45,178 nt of DNA, from contig URDD01000012.1 in the NCBI GenBank assembly GCA_900546395.1, positions 1-45,178 on the forward strand. The letters run 5' to 3'. The first letter of the stretch is position 1. Each line of letters starts with the position of its first letter. Made by a program: the position numbers and the translations under genes. This DNA is from an uncultured Bacteroidales bacterium. GTDB lineage: Bacteria; Bacteroidota; Bacteroidia; Bacteroidales; UBA932. This document shows, piece after piece, positions 16,564 to 25,097 of the stretch. The notes under the pieces are model-generated. The model saw nothing but the letters and a program-made list of their open reading frames with translations. It was not told the origin of the DNA and ran no database searches.

Positions 16564-17334
16564 CTATTGTGCTATGAATCTATATACGATTTCTCCTGTC
16601 TGTCTGGCCGGAGATGCAGGTGATATTGAGAATCTGGATAGTCTGGCTGCCCGGACTGCAAAATTTCTCAGGCAAGGGTCTTCAGAGGAAACGTCATCCA
16701 TTACCTTGGCATTCAGGACTCTTCCGGACGTATCAACAGTTATTATTACTGTGACAGTACCTCCTCCCATGCATCTGTATGCAGGAATCGGCAAATGACT
16801 TGCTTTCCTTCCGTCCAGACTGTATGACAGCACTGAGGGGCCGGAATATTCCTTTTCTTCCCTGACATTTCTGTTTTCTTTTCCCAGATCCACGGTCTCT
16901 TCCCTTGCATCTTCTTCTATTGCATGTTTCTGTCCTTCTTTCAACTGCTTTGCCAGTCTTTCCGCGTCTTTATACAGGTCTTCTGCATCTGTATTCCTGT
17001 CATCTTTAAGATGAGCCCCAGCATCGACTGCAATGTTTTTCACATTCTCGTTTGACGCTCTTTCCAGAGGTATTCTTCCATTGATAAGGTCGTCAAGACG
17101 CTTGCTTATCTGCTCTTTGAATTCTTTCTCCTTTATTTTTTCTTCTTCGGCTTCCTGGGCTGAGAAATCCATGACAAAGGAATTTATCTTTCCCAGTTCG
17201 CTGCCTATCTGTGATATGGTCAAGACAATAATCACCGTGAGGTGTATTATCACGGTGATATATAGTCCGGCCTTATCTTCACTGCTGATAAGTCTGTACC
17301 GCCTGCGTATTTCTTTCCAGACCCTTTTAAGCAT
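16564..17334 (-). CDS. TonB-like energy-transduction protein
   Basis: 256-residue protein with a basic cytoplasmic start, one transmembrane helix at about 24-42 and a long charged, probably coiled-coil stretch rich in Glu and Lys (about 55-150). A C-terminal TonB-type domain follows from about 175 (GGGTVTVIITVDTSGRVLNAKV...FRFSI-like ending). Classical TonB has a proline-rich spacer. Here it is replaced by the charged coiled coil, as in several Bacteroidota TonB paralogues. It overlaps the udk stop by 8 nt, so both are made from one transcript. It is separate from the exb cluster 3.5 kb away, and whether it partners with those proteins is unknown. Confidence 0.8.
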   Translation of the reverse strand: MLKRVWKEIRRRYRLISSEDKAGLYITVIIHLTVIIVLTISQIGSELGKINSFVMDFSAQEAEEEKIKEKEFKEQISKRLDDLINGRIPLERASNENVKNIAVDAGAHLKDDRNTDAEDLYKDAERLAKQLKEGQKHAIEEDAREETVDLGKENRNVREEKEYSGPSVLSYSLDGRKASHLPIPAYRCMGGGTVTVIITVDTSGRVLNAKVMDDVSSEDPCLRNFAVRAARLSRFSISPASPARQTGEIVYRFIAQ

Positions 17335-17965
17335 TGTTATCCTGGCTTTCCCTTTCTGTGTTAAGAGATTTTTCTATTGTGGCCGAAATAACGTCAATTG
17401 CGACCTTATTGTGTCCTCCCTGCGGGATTATTATGTCAGCATAGCGTTTGCTCGGTTCAATAAACTGGAGATACATTGGCTTGACTGTCTTAGTGTATCT
17501 TTCAATTACTGATTCAACAGTTTTTCCACGCTCAATTATATCCCTTGCCATTACGCGCATAAGCCTGTCATCGTCATCTGCATCAACAAATATTTTGATA
17601 TCCATTTGCTCCCTCAGATGCTTGCATGTAAATATAAGGATACCTTCTATTATTATTACCTCTGCAGGATCTACGGTAATCGTTTCAGTCTTGGATCGTG
17701 AGCAAGTTATATATGAATAAACAGGCTGCTCTATGCTCTTTCCTTCCTTCAATTCTTTCAAATGCTTGTTTAGCAATTCGAAATCTATTGAGTCAGGATG
17801 ATCAAAATTAACTTTTTGTCTTTCTTCAGGGGAAAGATGGCTGGAGTCCTTGTAGTATGAGTCCTGAGGTATCACAACAACTCTTTCCTTGAGTTGTTGT
17901 GTAATGGCTTTGACTACTGTTGTCTTTCCGGATCCGGAGCCTCCGGCAATCCCGATTATCAGCAT
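17327..17965 (-). CDS. udk: Uridine kinase
   Basis: 212-residue P-loop kinase that phosphorylates uridine and cytidine to UMP and CMP in pyrimidine salvage. The Walker A motif GGSGSGKTT is at 8-16. The acceptor region YYKDSSHLSPEERQKVNFDHPDSIDF is followed by RYADIIIPQGG, all typical of Udk. The ATG at 17965 is the family start. It follows asnS by 37 nt and overlaps the TonB-like gene. Confidence 0.94.
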   Translation of the reverse strand: MLIIGIAGGSGSGKTTVVKAITQQLKERVVVIPQDSYYKDSSHLSPEERQKVNFDHPDSIDFELLNKHLKELKEGKSIEQPVYSYITCSRSKTETITVDPAEVIIIEGILIFTCKHLREQMDIKIFVDADDDDRLMRVMARDIIERGKTVESVIERYTKTVKPMYLQFIEPSKRYADIIIPQGGHNKVAIDVISATIEKSLNTERESQDNNA

Positions 17966-18002
17966 AACTGTCGTTGTTTATTTTCTGTTAGTATTGTTCT
18001 TA

Positions 18003-19397
18003 TTAGAATTCTGCATTTTTCGGTGTCCTTGGGAATGGAATTACATCCCTGATATTGCTCATACCTGTTACAAAAAGCAGAAGCCTTTCAAAGCCCAATC
18101 CGAATCCGCTATGAGGTGCAGTTCCGAATCTTCTGGTGTCTATGTACCAGTCAAGATTTTTCCTGCTCATTCCGAGTTCGTCTATTCTTGCCTCGAGTTT
18201 TTCAAGAGAAGACTCCCTTTCGGAACCTCCGATTATTTCGCCTATCTTAGGGAAAAGCACATCCATACCACGAACGGTTTTGCCGTCTTCGTTCTGTTTC
18301 ATATAGAAAGCCTTTATCTCTTTAGGATAGTCAGTCATTATGACTGGTTTCTTAAAATGTTTTTCAACCAGATACCTTTCGTGCTCGCTCTGCAGGTCAA
18401 CTCCCCAGCTTACCGGATATTCGAATTTCTCTCCTGAAGCCTCAAGTATTTTGATACCCTCAGTATATGGCAGTCTGACGAATTCTGTCTTTATAACGCT
18501 TTCAAGTCGTTCTATAAGTTCTTTGTCGAACATATCGTTAAGGAACTTTATATCGTCAGCGCAGTTATCCAGGGCATACTTTACAAGATATTTGATAAAG
18601 TCCTCTGCAAGGTTCATGTTATCCTCAATCTCATAGAATGCCATCTCAGGTTCAACCATCCAGAATTCAGCCAGATGGCGCGGAGTGTTGGAGTTTTCTG
18701 CCCTGAATGTAGGTCCGAATGTGTATATCTCTCCAAGTGCCATTGCACCGAGTTCTCCTTCAAGCTGTCCGCTTACTGTGAGGCTTGTCTGCTTGCCGAA
18801 GAAGTCCTGGCTGTAGTCGATGCATCCGTTTTCGTTTTTAGGCAAGTTCTCGAGGTTGAGAGTAGTTACCTGGAACATTTCTCCGGCACCTTCACAGTCA
18901 GATGCTGTAATAAGAGGAGTATGCAAATATACAAATCCCTTGTCATTAAAATATTTATGAATGGCAAAGGCCATTGCGTGGCGGATTCTGAGTACAGCTC
19001 CGAATGTATTTGTGCGAGGTCTCAGATGTGCAATCCCACGCAGGAATTCCATTGAGTGTCCTTTTTTCTGAAGAGGATATGTATTAGGGTCTGCTTCACC
19101 GTAGAGAGTGATTTCCTGAGCCTGTATTTCCACAGCCTGTCCGCTACCCTGTGATTCAACAAGGTTTCCGCAGACTCCAATGCAGGCTCCTGTCGTGATT
19201 TTTTTCATAAGAGCCTCATCAAATGACGCCAAATCTACTACAATCTGTATATTGTTTATTGTGGAACCGTCATTGAGTGCTATGAATGATACGTTCTTGT
19301 TACCTCTTTTAGTTCTTACCCAACCTTTAGCAAGTACGGGAATGCCCGGTTCTTGTCTGAGCAGGTCCTTGACTTTTTTTCTGATGACTGTTGCCAT
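18003..19397 (-). CDS. asnS: Asparaginyl-tRNA synthetase
   Basis: 464-residue class IIb aminoacyl-tRNA synthetase. The N-terminal OB-fold anticodon-binding domain covers about 1-110. The catalytic core carries motif 2 (FRAENSNTPRHLAEF) and motif 3 (GFGLGFERLLLF), and the AsnRS-specific end PFPRTP follows. AspRS would have different motif-2 surroundings and an insert domain, so AsnRS is the better call. The start at 19397 (MATVIRKKVKDLL) gives the usual length of about 465; an in-frame upstream ATG at 19433 overlaps the phosphatase gene. It follows that gene by 25 nt. Confidence 0.94.
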   Translation of the reverse strand: MATVIRKKVKDLLRQEPGIPVLAKGWVRTKRGNKNVSFIALNDGSTINNIQIVVDLASFDEALMKKITTGACIGVCGNLVESQGSGQAVEIQAQEITLYGEADPNTYPLQKKGHSMEFLRGIAHLRPRTNTFGAVLRIRHAMAFAIHKYFNDKGFVYLHTPLITASDCEGAGEMFQVTTLNLENLPKNENGCIDYSQDFFGKQTSLTVSGQLEGELGAMALGEIYTFGPTFRAENSNTPRHLAEFWMVEPEMAFYEIEDNMNLAEDFIKYLVKYALDNCADDIKFLNDMFDKELIERLESVIKTEFVRLPYTEGIKILEASGEKFEYPVSWGVDLQSEHERYLVEKHFKKPVIMTDYPKEIKAFYMKQNEDGKTVRGMDVLFPKIGEIIGGSERESSLEKLEARIDELGMSRKNLDWYIDTRRFGTAPHSGFGLGFERLLLFVTGMSNIRDVIPFPRTPKNAEF

Positions 19398-19422
19398 ATT
19401 TATTTTGTTTTTAAATTTTGTC

Positions 19423-20655
19423 TTATTTTCCAAGAATATATTTGCTTATATCTGTATTGTCTATTCTTCCGGCGAACTTTTCCGCACCTTTTCCTATCGC
19501 ATAAACAGGGACAGGGCCTCCGGCGTGGCCTTTAGTAGCCCAGCCGATGTTTGCATCGTCATTCAGTATCCTGTTTTCCTCTTCACTTAACTCTTTTTCT
19601 TTAGCTTCTTCGATGAGTTCCCATTTGATGGATGAGCCGCGTTTCGAGTCGTCGGACCCACCAAGTGTAGCACCGCCTGTTTCGTGGTCTGCAGTTACTA
19701 CAATAAGTGTTTCCTCAGGATATTTATTGTAGAATTCATATGCTATTTTGACTGCGTCGTTGAACTCTAATATATCTTTGATCATTCCATATGTGTCGTT
19801 TGCATGTGCTCTCCAGTCAATCTCTCCTCCTTCACACATTATGAAAAACGGCTCTTTCCCGTTTCCGAGGAACTCAAGGCACATTTCAGTCATTTCAGCC
19901 AGGGTACAGTCGGTATTATCTGCTTCACTGCTGTAGTCACTTGCATTTTTATCTTTTGATCCTGGCTGGCAGAATACCATCTGTCTTGCGCTATTTTTAT
20001 TTGCTTCGAATTCTTCTTTTCCAAAGCATACTTTGCTGCCGTTTTCTTCCAGATATTCGGTTATGGCTTTCTTGTCACCTTTTTTTCCATAATATTGAAG
20101 AAAGCCGTTTCCTCCGAAAAATTCAAAACCGGTTTGCGGTATCGTTGTGGAAATATTGTAGTAGTCATTTCTGTTTTTGTTATGAGCGTAAAATACTGCC
20201 GGAGTAGCGTGATTTATCGGTACTGACGTAAGTATTCCTATTTTGTACCCGTCTTTTTTAAGTTTTTCAGATATATTTTCGACTGGATTTCCTTCAGTAT
20301 CTACGCCAAGATATTTGTTGTTGGTTTTCACTCCGCATGATATTGCGGTTCCGGCTGCAGAAGAGCATGTAATGTGTTTGTTTGCAGAGTATGTGTCTGC
20401 AGCTCCCAGCACTGGAAATTCTGTGAAAGTGAGCTGTTCTCCGCCTATCTTGCCTGCTTTGTATGACATGTATGATTCAGCCATACTTACGTTTGTACTT
20501 CCCATTCCGTCTCCGATGAATAGAAATATGTATTTTGGTCTGCTGCATTCATCTTCGTTTGCGGTGCAGCATGAAACAGGTATTAGCAAAGCGGCCGCAA
20601 GAACCAGAAGTACTGCGACAGGGAGTAGCTTTGATTTAAGATCTCTTGTTCTCAT
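19423..20655 (-). CDS. Alkaline phosphatase (PhoA family), secreted, possible lipoprotein
   Basis: 410-residue metal-dependent phosphomonoesterase. An N-terminal hydrophobic signal (about 10-28) ends at C29-C30, a possible lipobox (PVSC). The metal motif FIGDGMG is at 46-52. The nucleophile loop is HITC-S98-SAAGTA, with S98 aligned to the catalytic serine. Later come TADHETGG and HAGGPVPVYAIG. The residue before the catalytic serine, usually Asp (D101 in E. coli), is C97 here. It is upstream of asnS in one strand run with a TAnnTTTG element, and no phosphate-starvation genes are nearby. Confidence 0.9.
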   Translation of the reverse strand: MRTRDLKSKLLPVAVLLVLAAALLIPVSCCTANEDECSRPKYIFLFIGDGMGSTNVSMAESYMSYKAGKIGGEQLTFTEFPVLGAADTYSANKHITCSSAAGTAISCGVKTNNKYLGVDTEGNPVENISEKLKKDGYKIGILTSVPINHATPAVFYAHNKNRNDYYNISTTIPQTGFEFFGGNGFLQYYGKKGDKKAITEYLEENGSKVCFGKEEFEANKNSARQMVFCQPGSKDKNASDYSSEADNTDCTLAEMTEMCLEFLGNGKEPFFIMCEGGEIDWRAHANDTYGMIKDILEFNDAVKIAYEFYNKYPEETLIVVTADHETGGATLGGSDDSKRGSSIKWELIEEAKEKELSEEENRILNDDANIGWATKGHAGGPVPVYAIGKGAEKFAGRIDNTDISKYILGK

Positions 20656-20675
20656 CTATAAGTCGTTTAACCTGG

Positions 20676-20683
20676 CAAATTTA
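20676..20683 (-). promoter_or_regulatory. Promoter -7 element for the alkaline phosphatase
   Basis: TAAATTTG on the minus strand, 20 nt before the ATG. It may also serve asnS and udk, because no convincing promoter lies in the 25-nt gap before asnS. Confidence 0.6.
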
Positions 20684-20752
20684 CTCTTTTTATTTTAAAA
20701 ATACTCTATTTGTATGATTCAAATTATCCTTGTAGCTGAAACTTAACATAAC

Positions 20753-20796
20753 AAAAAAGGGGTAACCATATCTTTAATACTGATTACCCCTTTTTT
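20753..20796 (-). terminator. Terminator of the exb cluster
   Basis: AAAAAAGGGGTAA (20753-20765) pairs with TTACCCCTTTTTT (20784-20796). It lies 17 nt past the last exbD stop and has a T-rich tail on the minus strand. Confidence 0.85.
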
Positions 20797-20812
20797 ATAT
20801 ATGTACTGAATG

Positions 20813-21280
20813 TTATTCACTCGGTTTTCTCGCAGCATACATAATCTTCAATGCTGAACATTTACGCAGTTCCTGCTTGATGTCAGTGACGATACCCATC
20901 CTTACATCGCTGTCAGCCTTGATTGATACAGTCATGAACTGACGGTCAGCTTCGCTCTTTGACTCTCTCTCAGTCGCGATAAAGTCACGAATGTCTGTTG
21001 TAGTCTTGAAAGAGTCGTTCAGCTGAATTCGAGGTTCAGTTCCAAACTGTGCCTGAAGGTACTGCATAGGAGGTCCTACGCTGATGTATGCAGCCAAGTC
21101 TTTCCTTTCCAGTTTAGCAACTTCACTTGCCTCAGGAAGTTTGACCATGACTTTGTTTTCAGTCTCTCTCATACTAGTTGTTACCATAAAGAAGAACAAC
21201 AGCATGAACACGATATCTGACATTGACGAGGTACTGAGCCCCGGCATATCATTTTTTCCGCTTCTTCCGAATTTTGCCAT
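20813..21280 (-). CDS. ExbD/TolR family biopolymer transport protein (second copy)
   Basis: 155-residue protein with a short cytoplasmic N-terminus, one transmembrane helix at about 20-40 (STSSMSDIVFMLLFFFMVTTSM, with the proton-path Asp in MSDIVF) and a periplasmic ExbD-type domain. ExbD works with ExbB to convert proton-motive force into motion of TonB. It is the last gene of the cluster, 12 nt after the other exbD, with a clear AGGAG ribosome-binding site before the ATG. The two ExbD proteins share the helix motif but differ in length and periplasmic part, so they probably play different roles. Confidence 0.88.
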   Translation of the reverse strand: MAKFGRSGKNDMPGLSTSSMSDIVFMLLFFFMVTTSMRETENKVMVKLPEASEVAKLERKDLAAYISVGPPMQYLQAQFGTEPRIQLNDSFKTTTDIRDFIATERESKSEADRQFMTVSIKADSDVRMGIVTDIKQELRKCSALKIMYAARKPSE

Positions 21281-21292
21281 ATTATCTCCTTT

Positions 21293-21868
21293 TTATTTCT
21301 TGGTAACATCTTTTGGCTCTGCCTCTGAAATGTTCTGAGGTATAGCCTCCCTTACAATCTCCTGCTCTTCTTCCGAAAGGCTTACATACGGTTTACCGAA
21401 ATTTGCCTTTGCAAAATTATTTCTGAGTTCGTTGATTGCTTTGACAATCTCATTTTGAACTGCTATATATGCCTGATAGCTGGTTCCTCGGTCATTCTGA
21501 AGGGAAATAACACCTTTTGATACATTATAGGTGCCGAATCCTTCAATTTCCTTTGGAGCCTTTTCAGGGAGCTTTGGATCATCGTTAGGGTTCTGGAGAA
21601 ACTCCATTACCTTGTCTTTAAGTCCGGACACTTCGATTGGCTCGTTACCAGCAAAAAGCCTGTCAGCCGAGTTTATCTTCACTATGATGATGTTACGGCG
21701 ATTGACTTTCTGATCTTCCACCTCCTGATCCTTGTTAGGCATCGGCGGCAAACGGCGCTGCAAACCTGAATCCTGATTCATAGTTGTAGTCATAAGGAAG
21801 TATGACAGCAACAGGAATGCGATGTCAGCCGTTGAACTTGAATTTATCTCTGGTACTTTCTTTGCCAT
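21293..21868 (-). CDS. ExbD/TolR family biopolymer transport protein (first copy)
   Basis: 191-residue ExbD-like protein. The single transmembrane helix at about 14-36 contains the conserved Asp (STADIAFLLLSYFLMTTTM). The periplasmic part is longer than in the second copy and ends in an acidic, Lys-rich tail (about 165-191). It lies between the small membrane protein (9-nt gap) and the second exbD (12-nt gap), so all four genes form one transcript with exbB. Confidence 0.87.
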   Translation of the reverse strand: MAKKVPEINSSSTADIAFLLLSYFLMTTTMNQDSGLQRRLPPMPNKDQEVEDQKVNRRNIIIVKINSADRLFAGNEPIEVSGLKDKVMEFLQNPNDDPKLPEKAPKEIEGFGTYNVSKGVISLQNDRGTSYQAYIAVQNEIVKAINELRNNFAKANFGKPYVSLSEEEQEIVREAIPQNISEAEPKDVTKK

Positions 21869-21877
21869 ATCTTCGTG

Positions 21878-22309
21878 TTATTTTCTACCTTTAATGGCCT
21901 CGTAAACTACACCGAAAAGTATTGATCCTATAGCAAGAACTCCAGTGAAGTAAACGAGATTCATTATCGTATCAGTTAATTTAAGGGTTGCCTCGCTCGG
22001 TGCTGCTCCCATATGGTTTACAAGCGGATCACCACTTGCAAGCATGTAAGCTGCTCCGACAATCACTGCACACACAACCAGACCGCCCAGAAGTTTAATC
22101 AAACTCTTAGGGTTGTTGGCGATGCTGGCAAACAAACTGCCGATAACGGCTGTAGCTATGCCGGCAAACACCATACCATAGGCCCAGTAGAGCAATGTGT
22201 CAACTTCAGCGCCTTCTGACGTAAATCCGGCTGCGTAGCCCCATACAGTCAGACCAGCTCCGATGACAAGCAGTGCCAGTGATATGTATTTGATTATTTT
22301 TGCGTACAT
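21878..22309 (-). CDS. Four-helix membrane protein of the exb cluster, function unknown
   Basis: 143-residue protein with four predicted transmembrane helices at about 7-27, 39-62, 70-92 and 112-137, joined by short loops rich in small residues. It has no recognisable catalytic motif. Tight spacing (10 nt after exbB, 9 nt before exbD) shows co-transcription, and this suggests an accessory subunit of the ExbB/ExbD motor. I cannot name its family, and the role is inferred only from context. Confidence 0.65.
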   Translation of the reverse strand: MYAKIIKYISLALLVIGAGLTVWGYAAGFTSEGAEVDTLLYWAYGMVFAGIATAVIGSLFASIANNPKSLIKLLGGLVVCAVIVGAAYMLASGDPLVNHMGAAPSEATLKLTDTIMNLVYFTGVLAIGSILFGVVYEAIKGRK

Positions 22310-22319
22310 TGTTCAATTA

Positions 22320-23126
22320 CTATTTGTTTTTCCCGTATTTTACCAGTGTATCAACAAGAGAGATTGATGAATCTTCCATATCGATAGAGAGTGCATCAAT
22401 TCTTGAGATGATGTAGTTGTAGAACACCTGAAGGATAAGAGCTACGATAAGACCGCCGACAGTGGTAATCAAAGCCACTTTCATACCTCCGGCAACAACG
22501 TTAGGTGAAATATCACCGGCTGCCTGGATAGCGTCGAATGCCTGAACCATACCGAGCACTGTACCCAAGAATCCGAGAGAAGGTGCGATGGAAATGAAGA
22601 GGCCGATCCAAGAAAGACCGTTCTCCATCTGGCTCATCTGTACTGAACCGTATGAAACTACAGTTTTCTCAACAACCTCAATTCCCTGATCCATACGGAG
22701 GAATCCCTGATAGAAAATACTTGCTACAGGTCCGCGGGTATTGCGGCATACTTCTTTTGCAGCTTCAACACCACCTTCATTAAGAGCTTTCTCAATGTTT
22801 GCAAGAAGCTTCTTAGTGTTGGTTTTTGAAAGGCTTAGATAGAGAATTCTCTCAATGCAGACTGCAAGACCGAGGATGAGACACAGAACGATAGCTGCCA
22901 TAAATCCTGCACCACCGTCAATGAAATAAGTCTTAATCTGCTGGTGAAGAGGAACTTCTTCCTGGCTTGCTACCAGATCCGCCAAAGTCTGAGGTGCGCT
23001 GGCTGGAGCTGCTACCTCCTCAGTTGCAGGAGTTGTTCCCTCAGCTGCCTGATCCTGAGCTGCTGCGTATTGTGCAGTAAAGGCCATAATGCCTAGTGCT
23101 GCCAAAAACATGAAAACTTTTTTCAT
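22320..23126 (-). CDS. exbB: ExbB/TolQ/MotA family proton-channel protein with signal peptide
   Basis: 268-residue protein. Residues 1-23 form a signal peptide (ending AQYAAAQ), followed by an Ala/Pro/Glu-rich linker (about 25-58) that is probably periplasmic. Three transmembrane helices follow at about 72-92, 172-195 and 213-238, with the cytoplasmic domain between the first two and the MotA/TolQ signature APSLGFLGTVLGMVQAF. It is the first gene of exbB-membrane protein-exbD-exbD. It supplies the stator ring that powers TonB-dependent uptake across the outer membrane. No convincing promoter was seen in the 124-nt gap upstream. Confidence 0.88.
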   Translation of the reverse strand: MKKVFMFLAALGIMAFTAQYAAAQDQAAEGTTPATEEVAAPASAPQTLADLVASQEEVPLHQQIKTYFIDGGAGFMAAIVLCLILGLAVCIERILYLSLSKTNTKKLLANIEKALNEGGVEAAKEVCRNTRGPVASIFYQGFLRMDQGIEVVEKTVVSYGSVQMSQMENGLSWIGLFISIAPSLGFLGTVLGMVQAFDAIQAAGDISPNVVAGGMKVALITTVGGLIVALILQVFYNYIISRIDALSIDMEDSSISLVDTLVKYGKNK

Positions 23127-23250
23127 AATTGTTTTTGTGTGTTTAATTAATAATGTATTAAATTGTTATAGATTACAAATGCTGGTTTTTTAAGGCCCAA
23201 TGCCCTACAAAACCGGTGCAATTTAGCAAATAATTTTCATTTGACAATAA

Positions 23251-24303
23251 TTATTTTGATATTTCTCCTCGCAGGCAAGTCTCTGACATTATTCTTACCT
23301 GATCATTATTATCAGTCAGTCCAAGAAGGAAAAATAACTTGCCAAGAGCGCTTTCTGTAGTACTGTCATATCCGCACACTACGCCGGCATTTTGCAGTTC
23401 CTTGCCATTGGCGTAGAGATTCATATTGACAGAACCGGATATGCATTGGGTCACGTTCATCAGAATCTTGCCTTGCTTTGCCGCCTTGCGGACTTCGTTA
23501 ATGAACCATTCGCTGTTAGGTGCATTTCCACATCCGTAGGTTTCAAGTATGACTGCTCTTGTTTCTTTTCCGCAAAGTATGTTGCTGACTACTGCAGGTG
23601 TTATGCCCGGATGTATTTTGAGGATTGAAACCCTTGTGTCAAGTCTGGTATGTATTTTCAGTTCAGCATCCCAGGATGTTGGCTTTAGTATCAGTTGCCT
23701 GTTGTATTTGATGCTGATTCCTGCTTCGGCAAGCGGCGGCAGGTTCATTGATTTAAAGGCAGTGAAATTGTCTGAACTTATTTTGCTTGTCCTGTTGCCT
23801 CTCATCAGCATATTGTCAAAGTATATGCAGACTTCAGGTACGATTGCATGCCCATCTTCATCTTTTGCTGCGGCTATTTCTACTGCGGATATCAGATTTT
23901 CCCTGCCATCTGTCCTTGCTATGCCTATTGGAAGCTGGCTTCCTGTGAATATGACCGGCTTGGACAGGTCTTCAAGCATGAAACTGAGAGCTGAAGCCGA
24001 ATAAGCCATAGTGTCGGTGCCGTGTAAGATGACGAAGCCGTCATAGTGGTCAAATTTATCGTGAATCAGTTCGGCAAGAGCCTGCCATAGGCCAGGTTCT
24101 ACATCTGAGGAATCTATTATCGGGTCGAAAGTATATGAGTCTATTTTATATGCGAATTTACCCAATTCGGGAACCTCATCAAGAATTTGGCTGAAGTCAA
24201 ACGGTTTCAGTGTCTGTGTGACGGGATCTTGTTTCATTCCGATAGTGCCGCCTGTATAAACGAGTAACAGGGATGCTTTTTCGTCTCGGTTCTTTAGTGT
24301 CAT
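23251..24303 (-). CDS. ansA: L-asparaginase (type I, AnsA)
   Basis: 350-residue enzyme that hydrolyses asparagine to aspartate and ammonia. The two catalytic-threonine motifs are present: VYTGGTIG (T17) near the start and HGTDTMAYSASALSF (T96-D97). There is no signal peptide, so it is the cytoplasmic type. Its ATG overlaps the tatD stop codon (ATGA), so the genes are translationally coupled. Asparagine breakdown has no evident link to tatD or dprA. Confidence 0.93.
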   Translation of the reverse strand: MTLKNRDEKASLLLVYTGGTIGMKQDPVTQTLKPFDFSQILDEVPELGKFAYKIDSYTFDPIIDSSDVEPGLWQALAELIHDKFDHYDGFVILHGTDTMAYSASALSFMLEDLSKPVIFTGSQLPIGIARTDGRENLISAVEIAAAKDEDGHAIVPEVCIYFDNMLMRGNRTSKISSDNFTAFKSMNLPPLAEAGISIKYNRQLILKPTSWDAELKIHTRLDTRVSILKIHPGITPAVVSNILCGKETRAVILETYGCGNAPNSEWFINEVRKAAKQGKILMNVTQCISGSVNMNLYANGKELQNAGVVCGYDSTTESALGKLFFLLGLTDNNDQVRIMSETCLRGEISK

Positions 24304-25070
24304 ATTTTAAATAATTTTCTGGCATTCTCAGTGGTTGCGGCCGCTACTTCTCCGACTTCAATTTCTTTTTGCAGGGCGATCTTTTCTGCAATATAGTGTA
24401 TGTAGCTGCTTTCGTTTCTTGTCCCTCTTTTAGGTACGGGTGTAAGGTAAGGAGAGTCTGTTTCCAGAAGAATGTATTCCAAGGGAATATCTTTTACAGT
24501 TTCGGCTATGGATGCCTTTTTGTATGTAACTACTCCTCCTATTCCTACATACCACTCGCCGTATTTCTGAAGGCGTCTGAATGTTTCCATGCTTCCGCTG
24601 TATGCATGGAATACTCCTCTCAGATTCAGGTGTCTGCATTTTTCCAAAACATCGAATATGGGCTCTGTAGCCTCTCTGCTGTGTATTATCACAGGAAGGT
24701 CAAGCCGGTCTGCCATTCTTAACTGTATTTCAAGGGCTTCCTTTTGCTCCTCAATGAATTCTTTTGACCAATAGCAGTCCATTCCGGTTTCTCCTATGGC
24801 GAATACTTTTTGGTCTGCGTATGCTTCGAGCTGTTCAATTTCATTTTTCCATCCACTGTCAACAGATGTCGGATGAAGTCCTATGCAGGGGAAAAGGACT
24901 CCGGAAAATCTTGAAGCGAGGTCAAACATCCTGTTTCTGGTTTTGCTGTCAATGTCAGGAAGTATCATTTTTTTTACCCCTGACTCGAAAGCCCGTCTGA
25001 CTGCATTGTCTTCTTCGTTTTCAAAAGCCTCGTCGTACAGGTGGGTATGTGTATCTGTAAGGTTCATCAT
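24300..25070 (-). CDS. tatD: TatD family metal-dependent DNase
   Basis: 256-residue TIM-barrel hydrolase with the metal-ligand motif DTHTHLYD at about 6-13 (H8, H10), a conserved Glu in GETGMDCYW, a His in VIIHSREA and the terminal ETDSPYL motif. TatD proteins are 3'-5' exonucleases or DNases involved in repair of oxidised DNA. Two adjacent ATGs (25070 and 25067) could start it. It lies 27 nt after dprA and overlaps ansA by 4 nt. Confidence 0.93.
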   Translation of the reverse strand: MMNLTDTHTHLYDEAFENEEDNAVRRAFESGVKKMILPDIDSKTRNRMFDLASRFSGVLFPCIGLHPTSVDSGWKNEIEQLEAYADQKVFAIGETGMDCYWSKEFIEEQKEALEIQLRMADRLDLPVIIHSREATEPIFDVLEKCRHLNLRGVFHAYSGSMETFRRLQKYGEWYVGIGGVVTYKKASIAETVKDIPLEYILLETDSPYLTPVPKRGTRNESSYIHYIAEKIALQKEIEVGEVAAATTENARKLFKI

Positions 25071-25097
25071 TTAAGAAACTTTGTTGCAAAGATAATA

